Source: Fidelibacterota bacterium (GTDB lineage: Bacteria; Fidelibacterota; Fidelibacteria; Fidelibacterales; Fidelibacteraceae). Taken from it: a stretch of 6,184 nt of DNA. Within the stretch, counting starts at the first letter, position 1, and the number at the start of each line of letters is the position of its first letter. The position numbers were made by a program, and so were the translations under genes. Under the pieces are notes generated by a model. It had not been told where the DNA came from and made no database searches. It saw only the letters and a list, made by a program, of their open reading frames with translations. Positions 1 to 6,066 of the stretch are shown in pieces. Where the stretch lies: assembly GCA_030629925.1 (NCBI GenBank), contig DAOVOB010000076.1, positions 1-6,184 on the forward strand. The letters run 5' to 3'.

Positions 1-1
1 C

Positions 2-214
2 GATACAAATAAATCGACAAGCTCGAAGACGACAAGCATAAAGAAAACAGTAAGCCCTAAGACAACAAGCGTGAAGAAATCCATACCGGTAAAAAAAGAG
101 ATCATTAAAGAAGAGGAACCGGTAAACAAGGAAGAAGAGAAGAGCACTGAAAGTTCACCAAGCAAAACAAAGAAAACAACTTCTGAAAAGAAATCAACTA
201 CTGTAAAGAAATAA
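2..214 (+). CDS. C-terminal tail of an unidentified Lys/Ser/Thr-rich protein (partial at left edge)
   Basis: An open frame enters from the left edge and runs 70 codons to a TAA at 212-214. I do not recognise a domain. The visible part is low-complexity and very likely disordered: 19 of 70 residues are Lys, with about 13 Ser, 13 Thr and 9 Glu, and no aromatic residue, Leu or Cys. A TTSxKK motif occurs three times (TTSIKK, TTSVKK, TTSEKK), two of them 11 residues apart within a near-repeat. Such a basic tail suits nucleic-acid or ribosome contact. The stop is only 3 bases before the rnhB start, so the genes are probably co-transcribed and translationally coupled. In many bacteria rplS (ribosomal protein L19) precedes lepB/rnhB, so a tail-extended L19 is one candidate. 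That is inference from gene order only; a histone-H1-like protein is an alternative. Confidence 0.6.
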   Translation, partial: DTNKSTSSKTTSIKKTVSPKTTSVKKSIPVKKEIIKEEEPVNKEEEKSTESSPSKTKKTTSEKKSTTVKK

Positions 215-217
215 ACC

Positions 218-1204
218 ATGTCGGGTGACGCAACAGCACTACAGGCATTTGATAATACCTTTCGAAAGGATCATGAGATTATCGTAGGTGTGGACGAAGC
301 CGGACGAGGTCCCCTTGCGGGACCGGTCACAGCTGCAGCTGTGACTTTCCCTCCAGATGTCTTTAATGAATTGATCCGAGATTCCAAAAAACTCAGTGAA
401 AAACAGCGTGAAAAAGCTTATGAGTGGATCATAGAGCACGCACAAGCCTGGTCTGTCCATTCCTTGGGTGTACAGGCAATCAATAAAGGGAATATCCTTA
501 AGGCAGCTTTAACCGCTATGGAGCACGCAGTTGATAAGCTTAATATGTCAGGTATTCATGTGCTTATTGATGGAAATCGCGTCCCATTTGAACTAAAAGG
601 CAAAGGAGAAGCGATAATAGGGGGAGACCGTAAGTCATTTTGTATTGCCGCTGCCTCCATTCTTGCAAAAGTAAGTCGTGACCGTATGATGAAACGCTGG
701 GCAGAGATATATCCTGAATACGGATTTGAGAAACATAAAGGATATGGTACAGCTCAGCATATCAAGACATTGGAAAAACATTATCCTACACCTATTCACA
801 GGCGATATTTTGCTCCCATTAAGACTATGCAATTTCCCGGGTATCCAACGCCTGCTTTTCTTGGCCGGTGGGGCGAGAATTGGGCGATCTATTATTTGAT
901 CTTAAAAGGTTACCAATTTATTACTCGGAACTATCATGGGGGCAATAAGGGAGAGATAGATATTATCATGAAAAAGGGCGAACTGTTTATTATGGTAGAA
1001 GTAAAGACTTCGTTAGAAAAAGACGAATTTCAAGCAGCCCAGAGAGTGACGGAAGAAAAGATCGAAAAAATGGTATTAGCATCAGAACGTTACTTTTATG
1101 ATTTGAATATGGACGAATATGATGTTAGATTTGATGCGGTGACCATTTCCGGGAACGATTGGCATGCACCACACATTGAACACTATGAAAATATTTTATA
1201 TTAG
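218..1204 (+). CDS. rnhB: Ribonuclease HII fused to a YraN/UPF0102 domain
   Basis: RNase HII cleaves the RNA strand of RNA-DNA hybrids and starts removal of single ribonucleotides from DNA. Residues about 20-203 are a full RNase HII domain: DEAGRGPLAGPV at 26-37 carries D26, E27 and the GRG motif, D118 lies in IDGN and D137 in GGD. Together they form the DEDD metal site, followed by AAASILAKVSRD (144-155) and HKGYGT (173-178). After a short Pro-rich linker, residues about 214-327 match the YraN/UPF0102 family: GRWGENWA (216-223), GYQFITRNY (231-239), GEIDII (245-250) and VEVK (260-263). This is a PD-(D/E)xK-type nuclease fold whose cellular role is poorly known. rnhB and yraN are usually separate neighbours; here one uninterrupted frame of 328 residues joins them, against roughly 200 for RnhB alone. 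No clear Shine-Dalgarno precedes the ATG, consistent with coupling to the upstream stop 3 bases away. lepB follows after 12 bases. Confidence 0.95.
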   Translation: MSGDATALQAFDNTFRKDHEIIVGVDEAGRGPLAGPVTAAAVTFPPDVFNELIRDSKKLSEKQREKAYEWIIEHAQAWSVHSLGVQAINKGNILKAALTAMEHAVDKLNMSGIHVLIDGNRVPFELKGKGEAIIGGDRKSFCIAAASILAKVSRDRMMKRWAEIYPEYGFEKHKGYGTAQHIKTLEKHYPTPIHRRYFAPIKTMQFPGYPTPAFLGRWGENWAIYYLILKGYQFITRNYHGGNKGEIDIIMKKGELFIMVEVKTSLEKDEFQAAQRVTEEKIEKMVLASERYFYDLNMDEYDVRFDAVTISGNDWHAPHIEHYENILY

Positions 1205-1216
1205 TAAGGAATAAAC

Positions 1217-2209
1217 ATGACGGATCAACAAGGATCACAAGAAGAAGTAAAGAAAAGAAAACGTAAAAAAGAAAAACGTGTATTTGCTACAAAGAAAGAT
1301 AAGGTTATATATGAAGTAAAATCCTGGACAATTATTATCCTTGCTGTGTGGATAATCCGTACCATGATTTTTTGTAATTATATTATCCCTACCGGTTCTA
1401 TGGAAAACACTATGATGACCGGAACATTTGTGGTCGGGAATCAGATCACATATGGAGCGCAAACCCCTCACAAAATTGCGATACCCTTTTCTGGTTCAGG
1501 TGTTATCTTTAAAACCCCAGTTGGTTTTATGATACCTCACGTTAAGCTGCCGGCAATAAAGAAACCTCAAACAGGCGATATCGTTATTTTTGAGTATCCT
1601 CAAGAAAGATTATTTGATTATGTCAAGCGTTGTATTGGTACTCCGGGATCAACGATCGAAGTAAGAGATAAACAAGTCTATGTTAATGGCGTCATATTTG
1701 AAGATCCACCCAAAGCGAATATCAATTACAATGACATTAAAGATAAAAATAAAATTGACCAATTTATTTGGCCATCCGGTCATGGGAATAGGGATCAATA
1801 TCCGCCGTTGTATATTCCCAAGAAGGGGGATATTATTAATTTAGATACGGCTAATCCCGAATACGCTTACAATATTTTATCTTTAGAAAAGCAGAAAGTA
1901 TCTTATCAGTTTGGCAATTGGTATATTAATGGCGAGCGTCATCGTACATACAAAGTTAAACAAGATTATTATTTCATGATGGGAGATAATCGCGATAATA
2001 GTCTAGATAGTAGATATTGGGGTATGGTTCCTTACAAATACATCAAGGGCAAACCAACTGCTGTACAGTTCTTGCTTTGGGATAAAACTTGGAAAAAAGT
2101 TCTGGTTATAAGCGGTATGGCTCTCTTGCTTTTCTATGCTTTCTTTTGGGATTATATCAAAGACAGAAAAAGAAAAAAAGAAGATGAAGTATCTTCAGTT
2201 AAAAAATAA
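1217..2209 (+). CDS. lepB: Signal peptidase I
   Basis: Type I signal peptidase, an inner-membrane serine protease that removes signal peptides from proteins exported by Sec or Tat. After a strongly basic N-terminus (KKRKRKKEKR, 12-21) comes one membrane segment at about 36-53. Then follow the catalytic Ser box IPTGSMENT with S61, the general-base Lys box YVKRCIGTPG with K137, and the conserved GDNRDNSLDSRYWG box at 256-269. Between the Lys box and the last box lies a long insert (about 160-250), comparable with the extra beta domain of Gram-negative LepB. A second hydrophobic segment at about 294-313 follows the catalytic domain and ends in a basic tail, so the C-terminus is probably membrane-anchored too; this is less usual for bacterial LepB. 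The start has a good Shine-Dalgarno (AAGGA, 1206-1210) six bases upstream. It lies 12 bases after rnhB-yraN, so very likely the same operon. The family assignment is firm. Confidence 0.96.
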   Translation: MTDQQGSQEEVKKRKRKKEKRVFATKKDKVIYEVKSWTIIILAVWIIRTMIFCNYIIPTGSMENTMMTGTFVVGNQITYGAQTPHKIAIPFSGSGVIFKTPVGFMIPHVKLPAIKKPQTGDIVIFEYPQERLFDYVKRCIGTPGSTIEVRDKQVYVNGVIFEDPPKANINYNDIKDKNKIDQFIWPSGHGNRDQYPPLYIPKKGDIINLDTANPEYAYNILSLEKQKVSYQFGNWYINGERHRTYKVKQDYYFMMGDNRDNSLDSRYWGMVPYKYIKGKPTAVQFLLWDKTWKKVLVISGMALLLFYAFFWDYIKDRKRKKEDEVSSVKK

Positions 2210-2249
2210 ATTAGGTATTTTAATTAGATAATATAGTGCTCACATATGG

Positions 2250-2291
2250 ATGCCGAACAGTATCCAGCCGATTGTGTCATGGAGATTTTAA
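2250..2291 (+). CDS. Possible 13-residue Trp-containing leader peptide of tnaA
   Basis: A short frame ATG(2250) to TAA(2289-2291) reads MPNSIQPIVSWRF. It has a single Trp codon at position 11, and its stop overlaps the preferred tnaA start as TAATG. Known tnaC leaders (E. coli, Proteus) also carry one essential Trp and sense free tryptophan by ribosome stalling, but they lie well upstream and differ in sequence. Here no ribosome binding site precedes the ATG, and the frame could be chance. It is listed because of its position and its Trp codon. Confidence 0.2.
   Translation: MPNSIQPIVSWRF
2281..2284 (+). promoter_or_regulatory. Ribosome binding site that favours the 2291 start of tnaA
   Basis: GGAG lies six bases before the ATG at 2291. 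The in-frame upstream ATG at 2246 has no purine-rich sequence before it. Starting at 2291 gives MKTFTAPPYRIKMVEP, which aligns directly with the N-termini of known tryptophanases (xxPFRIKMVE), whereas the 15 extra residues from 2246 have no counterpart in the family. The 2291 start is therefore preferred. Confidence 0.6.
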
Positions 2292-3670
2292 TGAAAACAT
2301 TCACAGCTCCGCCTTACCGGATCAAAATGGTTGAACCCATAAAACAGACAACATATCAAGACAGAAAAAAGTATCTGGAAAAGGCTCATAATAATCTATT
2401 CCTGCTTCCAAGCGAAGCTGTATATGTTGATTTGCTTACAGACAGTGGCACAGGTGCAATGAGTCACTTTCAATGGGCTGCTTTAATGCAAGGTGATGAA
2501 TCTTATGCAGGCAGCAGGAGTTTTTATCGTTTTGAAGAAGCTGTAAAAGATATTACAGGTTATGAGTATATCATTCCCGTTCATCAAGGCAGGGGAGCCG
2601 AACAGGTGGTAATGCCACTTCTTGCAAAACAACCCGGTATGTATTTTATTTCCAATATGCATTTTGACACAACCAGAGCACATGTTGAACTTGCCGGAGC
2701 AACGGCTATCGACTGTGTTGTCGATGAATGTTTTGATGTTGATACATTTTCACCATTTAAGGGAAATATGAATGTTGAAAAATGCGAAAAGTATATAAAA
2801 GATCTGGGACGGGAGAATATTGCAGGTATAATCATGACCATGACCAATAATTCAGCCGGGGGACAGCCCGTAAGCCTGGAAAATCTACGTGAAGTTCATG
2901 CTCTAACACAAAAATATGATATCTCATTAATTATTGATGGTGCTCGTTTTGCAGAAAATGCCTGTTTTGTCAAACAGCGGGAAAAGGGATATGAAAGCAG
3001 TGAAATTAAAGATATTGCCCGCGAGATGTTCGATTATGCGGATATATTTTTAATGAGTGCGAAAAAAGATGCTTTGGTAAATATTGGTGGACTGATAGCT
3101 ATAAAAGAAGATAAAGAATTTTTTCAAGAATGTCAGGGACGGACTGTGCCTTATGAAGGATTCCCCACTTATGGAGGCCTTGCCGGAAGGGATATGGAAG
3201 CTCTGGCTGTTGGACTAAAAGAAGGTCTTGATGAAGATTATCTCATTCATCGTTTGGATCAAGTAAGGTATTTATCTGAAAAATTGCGTGAAGCTGGTGT
3301 GCCGGTACAATATCCCGCAGGCGGCCATGCTGTTTTTGTTGATTGTAAAAGCATATGTCCTCATATACCTTTTGATCATTTTCCTGCTCAGTCAGTATGT
3401 AACGCACTTTATCTTGAAGCGGGAGTGAGGGCAGTAGAGGTTGGGTCGTTTCTTCTTGGGCGAGACCCCAAGACCGGGCAGAATATTGAAAGTCCCTTTG
3501 AGTGGATGCGACTTGCTATTCCACGCAGGACCTATACGTATGCTCATCTGGATCATGTTGCCGAAGGTGTCATAAATGTTTATAAGAAAAGAAAAGAATT
3601 AAAAGGACTCGATTTTGATTATGAACCAAAGGTCCTTCGTCATTTTACGGCTAATCTAAGGTATATTTAG
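2291..3670 (+). CDS. tnaA: Tryptophanase (tryptophan indole-lyase), PLP-dependent
   Basis: Cytoplasmic enzyme that splits L-tryptophan into indole, pyruvate and ammonia, allowing Trp use as carbon and nitrogen source and producing the signal indole. It is 459 residues from 2291 (474 if started at 2246), as usual for the family. Numbering from the 2246 ATG: LLTDSGTGAMS (63-73), Y87 in GDESYAGS, PLP-phosphate site HQGRGAEQ (113-120), D231 and R234 in IDGARF, Schiff-base lysine K274 in MSAKKDALVN, GGLAGRDME (310-318) and substrate-carboxylate R422 in MRLAIPRR. Tyrosine phenol-lyase is the close alternative, but the discriminating positions are of tryptophanase type: D141 in HFDTT (Thr in TPL), V399 in AVEVG (Arg in TPL) and H466 in RHFTA (Phe in TPL). 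A good Shine-Dalgarno supports the 2291 start. It lies 81 bases after lepB with no strong terminator between. No tryptophan permease gene is visible nearby. A 13-codon Trp-containing frame ends on its start codon and might be a leader. Confidence 0.93.
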   Translation: MKTFTAPPYRIKMVEPIKQTTYQDRKKYLEKAHNNLFLLPSEAVYVDLLTDSGTGAMSHFQWAALMQGDESYAGSRSFYRFEEAVKDITGYEYIIPVHQGRGAEQVVMPLLAKQPGMYFISNMHFDTTRAHVELAGATAIDCVVDECFDVDTFSPFKGNMNVEKCEKYIKDLGRENIAGIIMTMTNNSAGGQPVSLENLREVHALTQKYDISLIIDGARFAENACFVKQREKGYESSEIKDIAREMFDYADIFLMSAKKDALVNIGGLIAIKEDKEFFQECQGRTVPYEGFPTYGGLAGRDMEALAVGLKEGLDEDYLIHRLDQVRYLSEKLREAGVPVQYPAGGHAVFVDCKSICPHIPFDHFPAQSVCNALYLEAGVRAVEVGSFLLGRDPKTGQNIESPFEWMRLAIPRRTYTYAHLDHVAEGVINVYKKRKELKGLDFDYEPKVLRHFTANLRYI

Positions 3671-3939
3671 CAATACAAATATTACGGTAAATAGATTTAT
3701 CTAATATTGTTTATTTTTTGGAGTAAATATCGGGTTTAGTTAGGCTTATAGCCGTATTTGTGAGCAAACTGCAAAAAGAATTTACCCGCATACTCTGGAA
3801 TAATTTATTAATATTTGATTAGTAAAGGGCAAACACTATTGCATATTTAAGTGATTTTACCTAGAGTTATCTGTAAGTGATAAGTGTATAATTTTAGCAT
3901 GTGGGTAATTTTAGAAGTTTAACTGAATTCGATAAAGTG

Positions 3940-3968
3940 TTGCATTTCAATTATATATGTTATATTAT
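3940..3968 (+). promoter_or_regulatory. Likely sigma-70-type promoter of the secreted-protein gene
   Basis: TTGCAT (3940-3945) and TATTAT (3963-3968) are separated by 17 bases in a very AT-rich stretch, close to the TTGACA/TATAAT consensus. Overlapping -10 options (TATATT 3961-3966, TATACT 3966-3971) exist. Transcription would begin near 3975, giving a 5'-UTR of about 55 bases. Promoter consensus in this lineage is not known to me, so this is a pattern match only. Confidence 0.4.
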
Positions 3969-3974
3969 ACTAAA

Positions 3975-3997
3975 CTGGGACAGAGATTACTGTTCAG
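3975..3997 (+). promoter_or_regulatory. 5'-UTR stem-loop
   Basis: CTGGGACAG pairs with CTGTTCAG around the six-base loop AGATTA, giving eight pairs (one G-T) with one bulged G. It sits at the predicted 5' end of the mRNA for the secreted protein, well clear of the ribosome binding site at 4020-4024. Such 5' hairpins can protect an mRNA from decay. The role here is inferred. Confidence 0.35.
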
Positions 3998-4030
3998 CTA
4001 AAATGCTAATTAATAAGACAGGAGAATAAA

Positions 4031-5248
4031 ATGAAAAAACTATTGGTAATTTTTGCAATGCTTGTTATTGCCACAAGTTCTGTATTTGCAGCTGCCGGAA
4101 CTATGCATCTGATTTATACAAATGGTCAAATGGTTGAAGAAGGTGGTCAAAGCTACTATGATTTTGATGTTCAGGCTTGGTTGTCTGAAGGTACTCAAGT
4201 ACTTGGTGCGGGTATGGCCTATGTCGAATACCCAATAAGCATTTTTGGTGATCTTGCCATTAATAATAATATTGTAACTGTTACTACGACAGGTATTCTC
4301 GCAGGTACTATTCCGGAAGTAACTATTGAACTCTACGATATTTTTACAAACGATACTTATGCAGATTGTTACGCTATTACTTTTGATTCACCTTATATGG
4401 GCAATCCCGATTTGAAAGACTATTTCACTTCGATCTCAATTGACTCCTTACAACCTTCAGATCTGCTACATGTCCGTATGCTGGTTTCAGGTGTTGGTTA
4501 TGGAAATGTACTATTCCCAAGCTATATTGCAGGATATGACAATGTGTTTTATACGTTTGAAAGTGAAACCTTTGATGGTGGGTTGGATATTTCTGAGGCA
4601 ATGGAAGTAGTATATGAAGATACTACTACTTCTGATACTACTGATACAACCATTATTATTGATCCTCCCTTGGAACCTGTTGGCTCGCTTGAATTTAAAA
4701 GCTTGGTTGCAGCTTGGAAGAGGACTATAATTGAAGTTAAATGGTCAACAAAGGATGAAGTTGATATCGAAGGTTATGTTGTAAAACGTTCTGTCAATGG
4801 TGGTGAAGCTGTGGAAGTTGCAAGTTATCTGACTGATCCTACATTAGTTGCACAATCCGGTATTAGTACTTTAAAATACGACTTTATTGATGCGAATGTT
4901 ATGGCAAGTAATATCTATAGCTATACCATTGAAGCAATTGACATTGTCGGTTATGCTTTCCCTTATGGACCGGTTGAAGTTATCGGCGATGCTGTTGTTG
5001 AAAGTGCTTATCCGAATCCTTACAATCCTAGTTTTGTTATACCTTTTGAACTATTCTCAACTCAAAATGTTGATATTAAGCTTTACGATATGTCAGGACG
5101 GGCTGTACGCAATATAGCTGTAGGTAATCATAGTGCAGGTCATTATGAATACCGTGTTGACTGTAATGATCTAAGTAGTGGTGTTTATATTTTAAGAACA
5201 GTAATTAACGAAAACCCCAGCAGTCAAAAGATGTTGCTAGTTAAATAA
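4031..5248 (+). CDS. Secreted or surface protein with FN3-like domain and T9SS type A sorting domain
   Basis: An exported protein of unknown specific function. Residues 1-20 are a classic signal peptide (MKK, then a hydrophobic core, then SSVFA) with likely cleavage after A20 or A21. Residues about 22-195 form a beta-rich N-terminal region (YYDFDVQAWLSEGTQVLGAG, then YPISIFGD) resembling the cohesin-like domains common in secreted proteins of Cloacimonadota-type bacteria; that assignment is tentative. A Thr/Asp/Pro linker (196-216) leads to a fibronectin-III-like domain (about 218-318; VKWSTKDEVDIEGYVVKRS, YSYTIEAIDIVG). The last 80 residues form a T9SS type A sorting domain: AYPNPYNPS (326-334), VDIKLYDMSGRAVR (347-360), SSGVYILR (382-389) and a terminal KMLLVK. 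That domain normally directs passage through the type IX system and is removed during surface attachment or release. The Shine-Dalgarno is strong (AGGAG, 4020-4024), and the gene is probably monocistronic, with its own promoter and terminator. No enzyme motif is visible, so a structural or adhesive role is plausible but unproven. Confidence 0.88.
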   Translation: MKKLLVIFAMLVIATSSVFAAAGTMHLIYTNGQMVEEGGQSYYDFDVQAWLSEGTQVLGAGMAYVEYPISIFGDLAINNNIVTVTTTGILAGTIPEVTIELYDIFTNDTYADCYAITFDSPYMGNPDLKDYFTSISIDSLQPSDLLHVRMLVSGVGYGNVLFPSYIAGYDNVFYTFESETFDGGLDISEAMEVVYEDTTTSDTTDTTIIIDPPLEPVGSLEFKSLVAAWKRTIIEVKWSTKDEVDIEGYVVKRSVNGGEAVEVASYLTDPTLVAQSGISTLKYDFIDANVMASNIYSYTIEAIDIVGYAFPYGPVEVIGDAVVESAYPNPYNPSFVIPFELFSTQNVDIKLYDMSGRAVRNIAVGNHSAGHYEYRVDCNDLSSGVYILRTVINENPSSQKMLLVK

Positions 5249-5270
5249 AGTAATAAGAGAAAGATACAAT

Positions 5271-5297
5271 AAGCCCCTCAGGTCGAGGGGCTTTTTT
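5271..5297 (+). terminator. Rho-independent terminator
   Basis: AAGCCCCTC (5271-5279) pairs perfectly with GAGGGGCTT (5285-5293) around the loop AGGTC. This GC-rich 9-bp stem is followed directly by a T run (to 5297). It starts 22 bases after the stop of the secreted-protein gene. The convergent methyltransferase gene ends 14 bases beyond the T run, at 5311. On the - strand the same stem is followed by the weaker T-rich TTATTGTAT, so it may work in both directions. Confidence 0.9.
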
Positions 5298-5310
5298 AAT
5301 TGATTTAAAT

Positions 5311-6066
5311 TTATTTAATTCTTTTAAGCTTTGAGACAAAGAAGCCATCACTTTGAAATTGATGAGGCAGTATCTGTAAATTCTTGTCCGAAGGATCATG
5401 TGGAATACGTATACCATGATCTTTCAATTCATCATAAACAGAGACTAGCTCAAATTCCGGATGTGTTGAAAGAAAGTGTTCGATCTGTTTGCCATTCTCT
5501 TCGGGAATGATCGAGCAAGTAGCATATACAAGATATCCGCCGGGTTTTATAAGAGCAGCATTGTTTTTAAGAATTGATCGCTGTTCTTTTACATAAAATG
5601 CCAAGCGTTCTTCATTTAATTCCCATTTTCTATCCGGGTGCCTTCCATAGACTCCCGAACCGGAGCAAGGTGCATCGATCAGCAAAATATTGATCTTTCC
5701 CTTATATTGTTCATGGATCTTTTCAATGGGTCTTAATTGAATATTGCGGATACCAAGTCGTCTGGCACGAAATCCCAGTTCACGAAGACGATTCGAATAT
5801 TTGTCAGTCGCGATCAATGAAGGCATATCACCCTGTAAAGCCGCCAAATGTATTGTTTTTCCACCGGCTCCGGCACATAGATCGACTACAATATCATCTT
5901 TCTTTGGATTACAAACAAAAGCGACCAGCTGAGAACTTTCATCTTGAAAATCGAAGAAGCCGTCTTTAAATAGTGGATTTTGCGTGAGGTTAGCATAGGT
6001 ATCCAGGCGAAGCGCATCGGGGGATAGTGTTCCCAGCTGAAAGGGGATTTCTTTTAATTTCTCCAT
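5311..6066 (-). CDS. rsmB: RsmB/NOL1/NOP2-family RNA (cytosine-5)-methyltransferase, catalytic part
   Basis: SAM-dependent enzyme that puts a methyl group on C5 of a cytosine in RNA, probably 16S rRNA (C967 in E. coli for RsmB). The 251 residues hold the whole catalytic core. It includes the family signature FQDESSQLVA (40-49), SAM-binding VDLCAGAGGKT (61-71), acidic ATDKY (86-90), DAPCSGSGVYGRHPD (131-145) with C134, YATCS (181-185) with the catalytic C184, and the C-terminal LPHQFQSDGFF (233-243). The ATG at 6066 is the only start codon in this frame, but it is probably not the true start. In-frame codons before it read RTSTLKTTTPEL, matching the conserved RVNTLKTT segment that lies inside this family. 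The preceding part continues in another frame (see 6066-6184). Full-length RsmB is about 430-450 residues with an N-terminal NusB-like RNA-binding domain, which is not seen here. The exact paralogue cannot be fixed, so the symbol is provisional. Confidence 0.85.
   Translation of the reverse strand: MEKLKEIPFQLGTLSPDALRLDTYANLTQNPLFKDGFFDFQDESSQLVAFVCNPKKDDIVVDLCAGAGGKTIHLAALQGDMPSLIATDKYSNRLRELGFRARRLGIRNIQLRPIEKIHEQYKGKINILLIDAPCSGSGVYGRHPDRKWELNEERLAFYVKEQRSILKNNAALIKPGGYLVYATCSIIPEENGKQIEHFLSTHPEFELVSVYDELKDHGIRIPHDPSDKNLQILPHQFQSDGFFVSKLKRIK

Larger units (their letters stand above)
3671..4030 (+). other. Intergenic region between tnaA and the secreted-protein gene
   Basis: This 360-base AT-rich stretch has no coding frame of useful length on either strand and no tRNA-like fold that I can see. 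Just after tnaA a small palindrome (TAGATTTATCTA, about 3690-3701) is followed by a T-rich run, and GGCTTATAGCC forms a 4-bp stem at 3743-3753; both are too weak to call as terminators with confidence. TAATTTTAG occurs twice (3889-3897 and 3906-3914). The right end holds a likely promoter (3940-3968), a stem-loop (3975-3997) and a good Shine-Dalgarno (AGGAG, 4020-4024), so the gene at 4031 is probably its own transcription unit. Confidence 0.7.

Noticed and set aside
2210..2245. Promoter for tnaA based on GATAAT/TAATAT at 2227-2234
   Set aside because: No acceptable -35 hexamer lies at the right distance, and such -10-like strings are expected in AT-rich sequence.
2246..2290. Upstream ATG at 2246 as the tnaA start
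   Set aside because: It has no ribosome binding site, and the 15 added residues have no counterpart in tryptophanases. It cannot be fully excluded.
2584..2847. 87-codon - strand open frame opposite tnaA
   Set aside because: It is antisense to a strongly conserved enzyme-coding region and has no ribosome binding site or family resemblance. The same applies to the other antisense frames opposite rnhB, lepB and tnaA.
3690..3753. Terminator after tnaA
   Set aside because: The two small palindromes have stems of four or five pairs and no GC-rich stem with a T tract directly after it.
3889..4004. TAATTTTAG direct repeat (3889, 3906) and the inverted ATTTTAGC/GCTAAAAT pair (3891, 3997) as operator sites
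   Set aside because: They are short AT-rich words in an AT-rich gap, unevenly placed relative to the promoter, and may well be chance.
4887..5117. 76-codon + strand open frame inside the secreted-protein gene
   Set aside because: It lies wholly within a well-supported gene in another frame, and its Leu/Met/Ile-rich translation has no recognisable motif.
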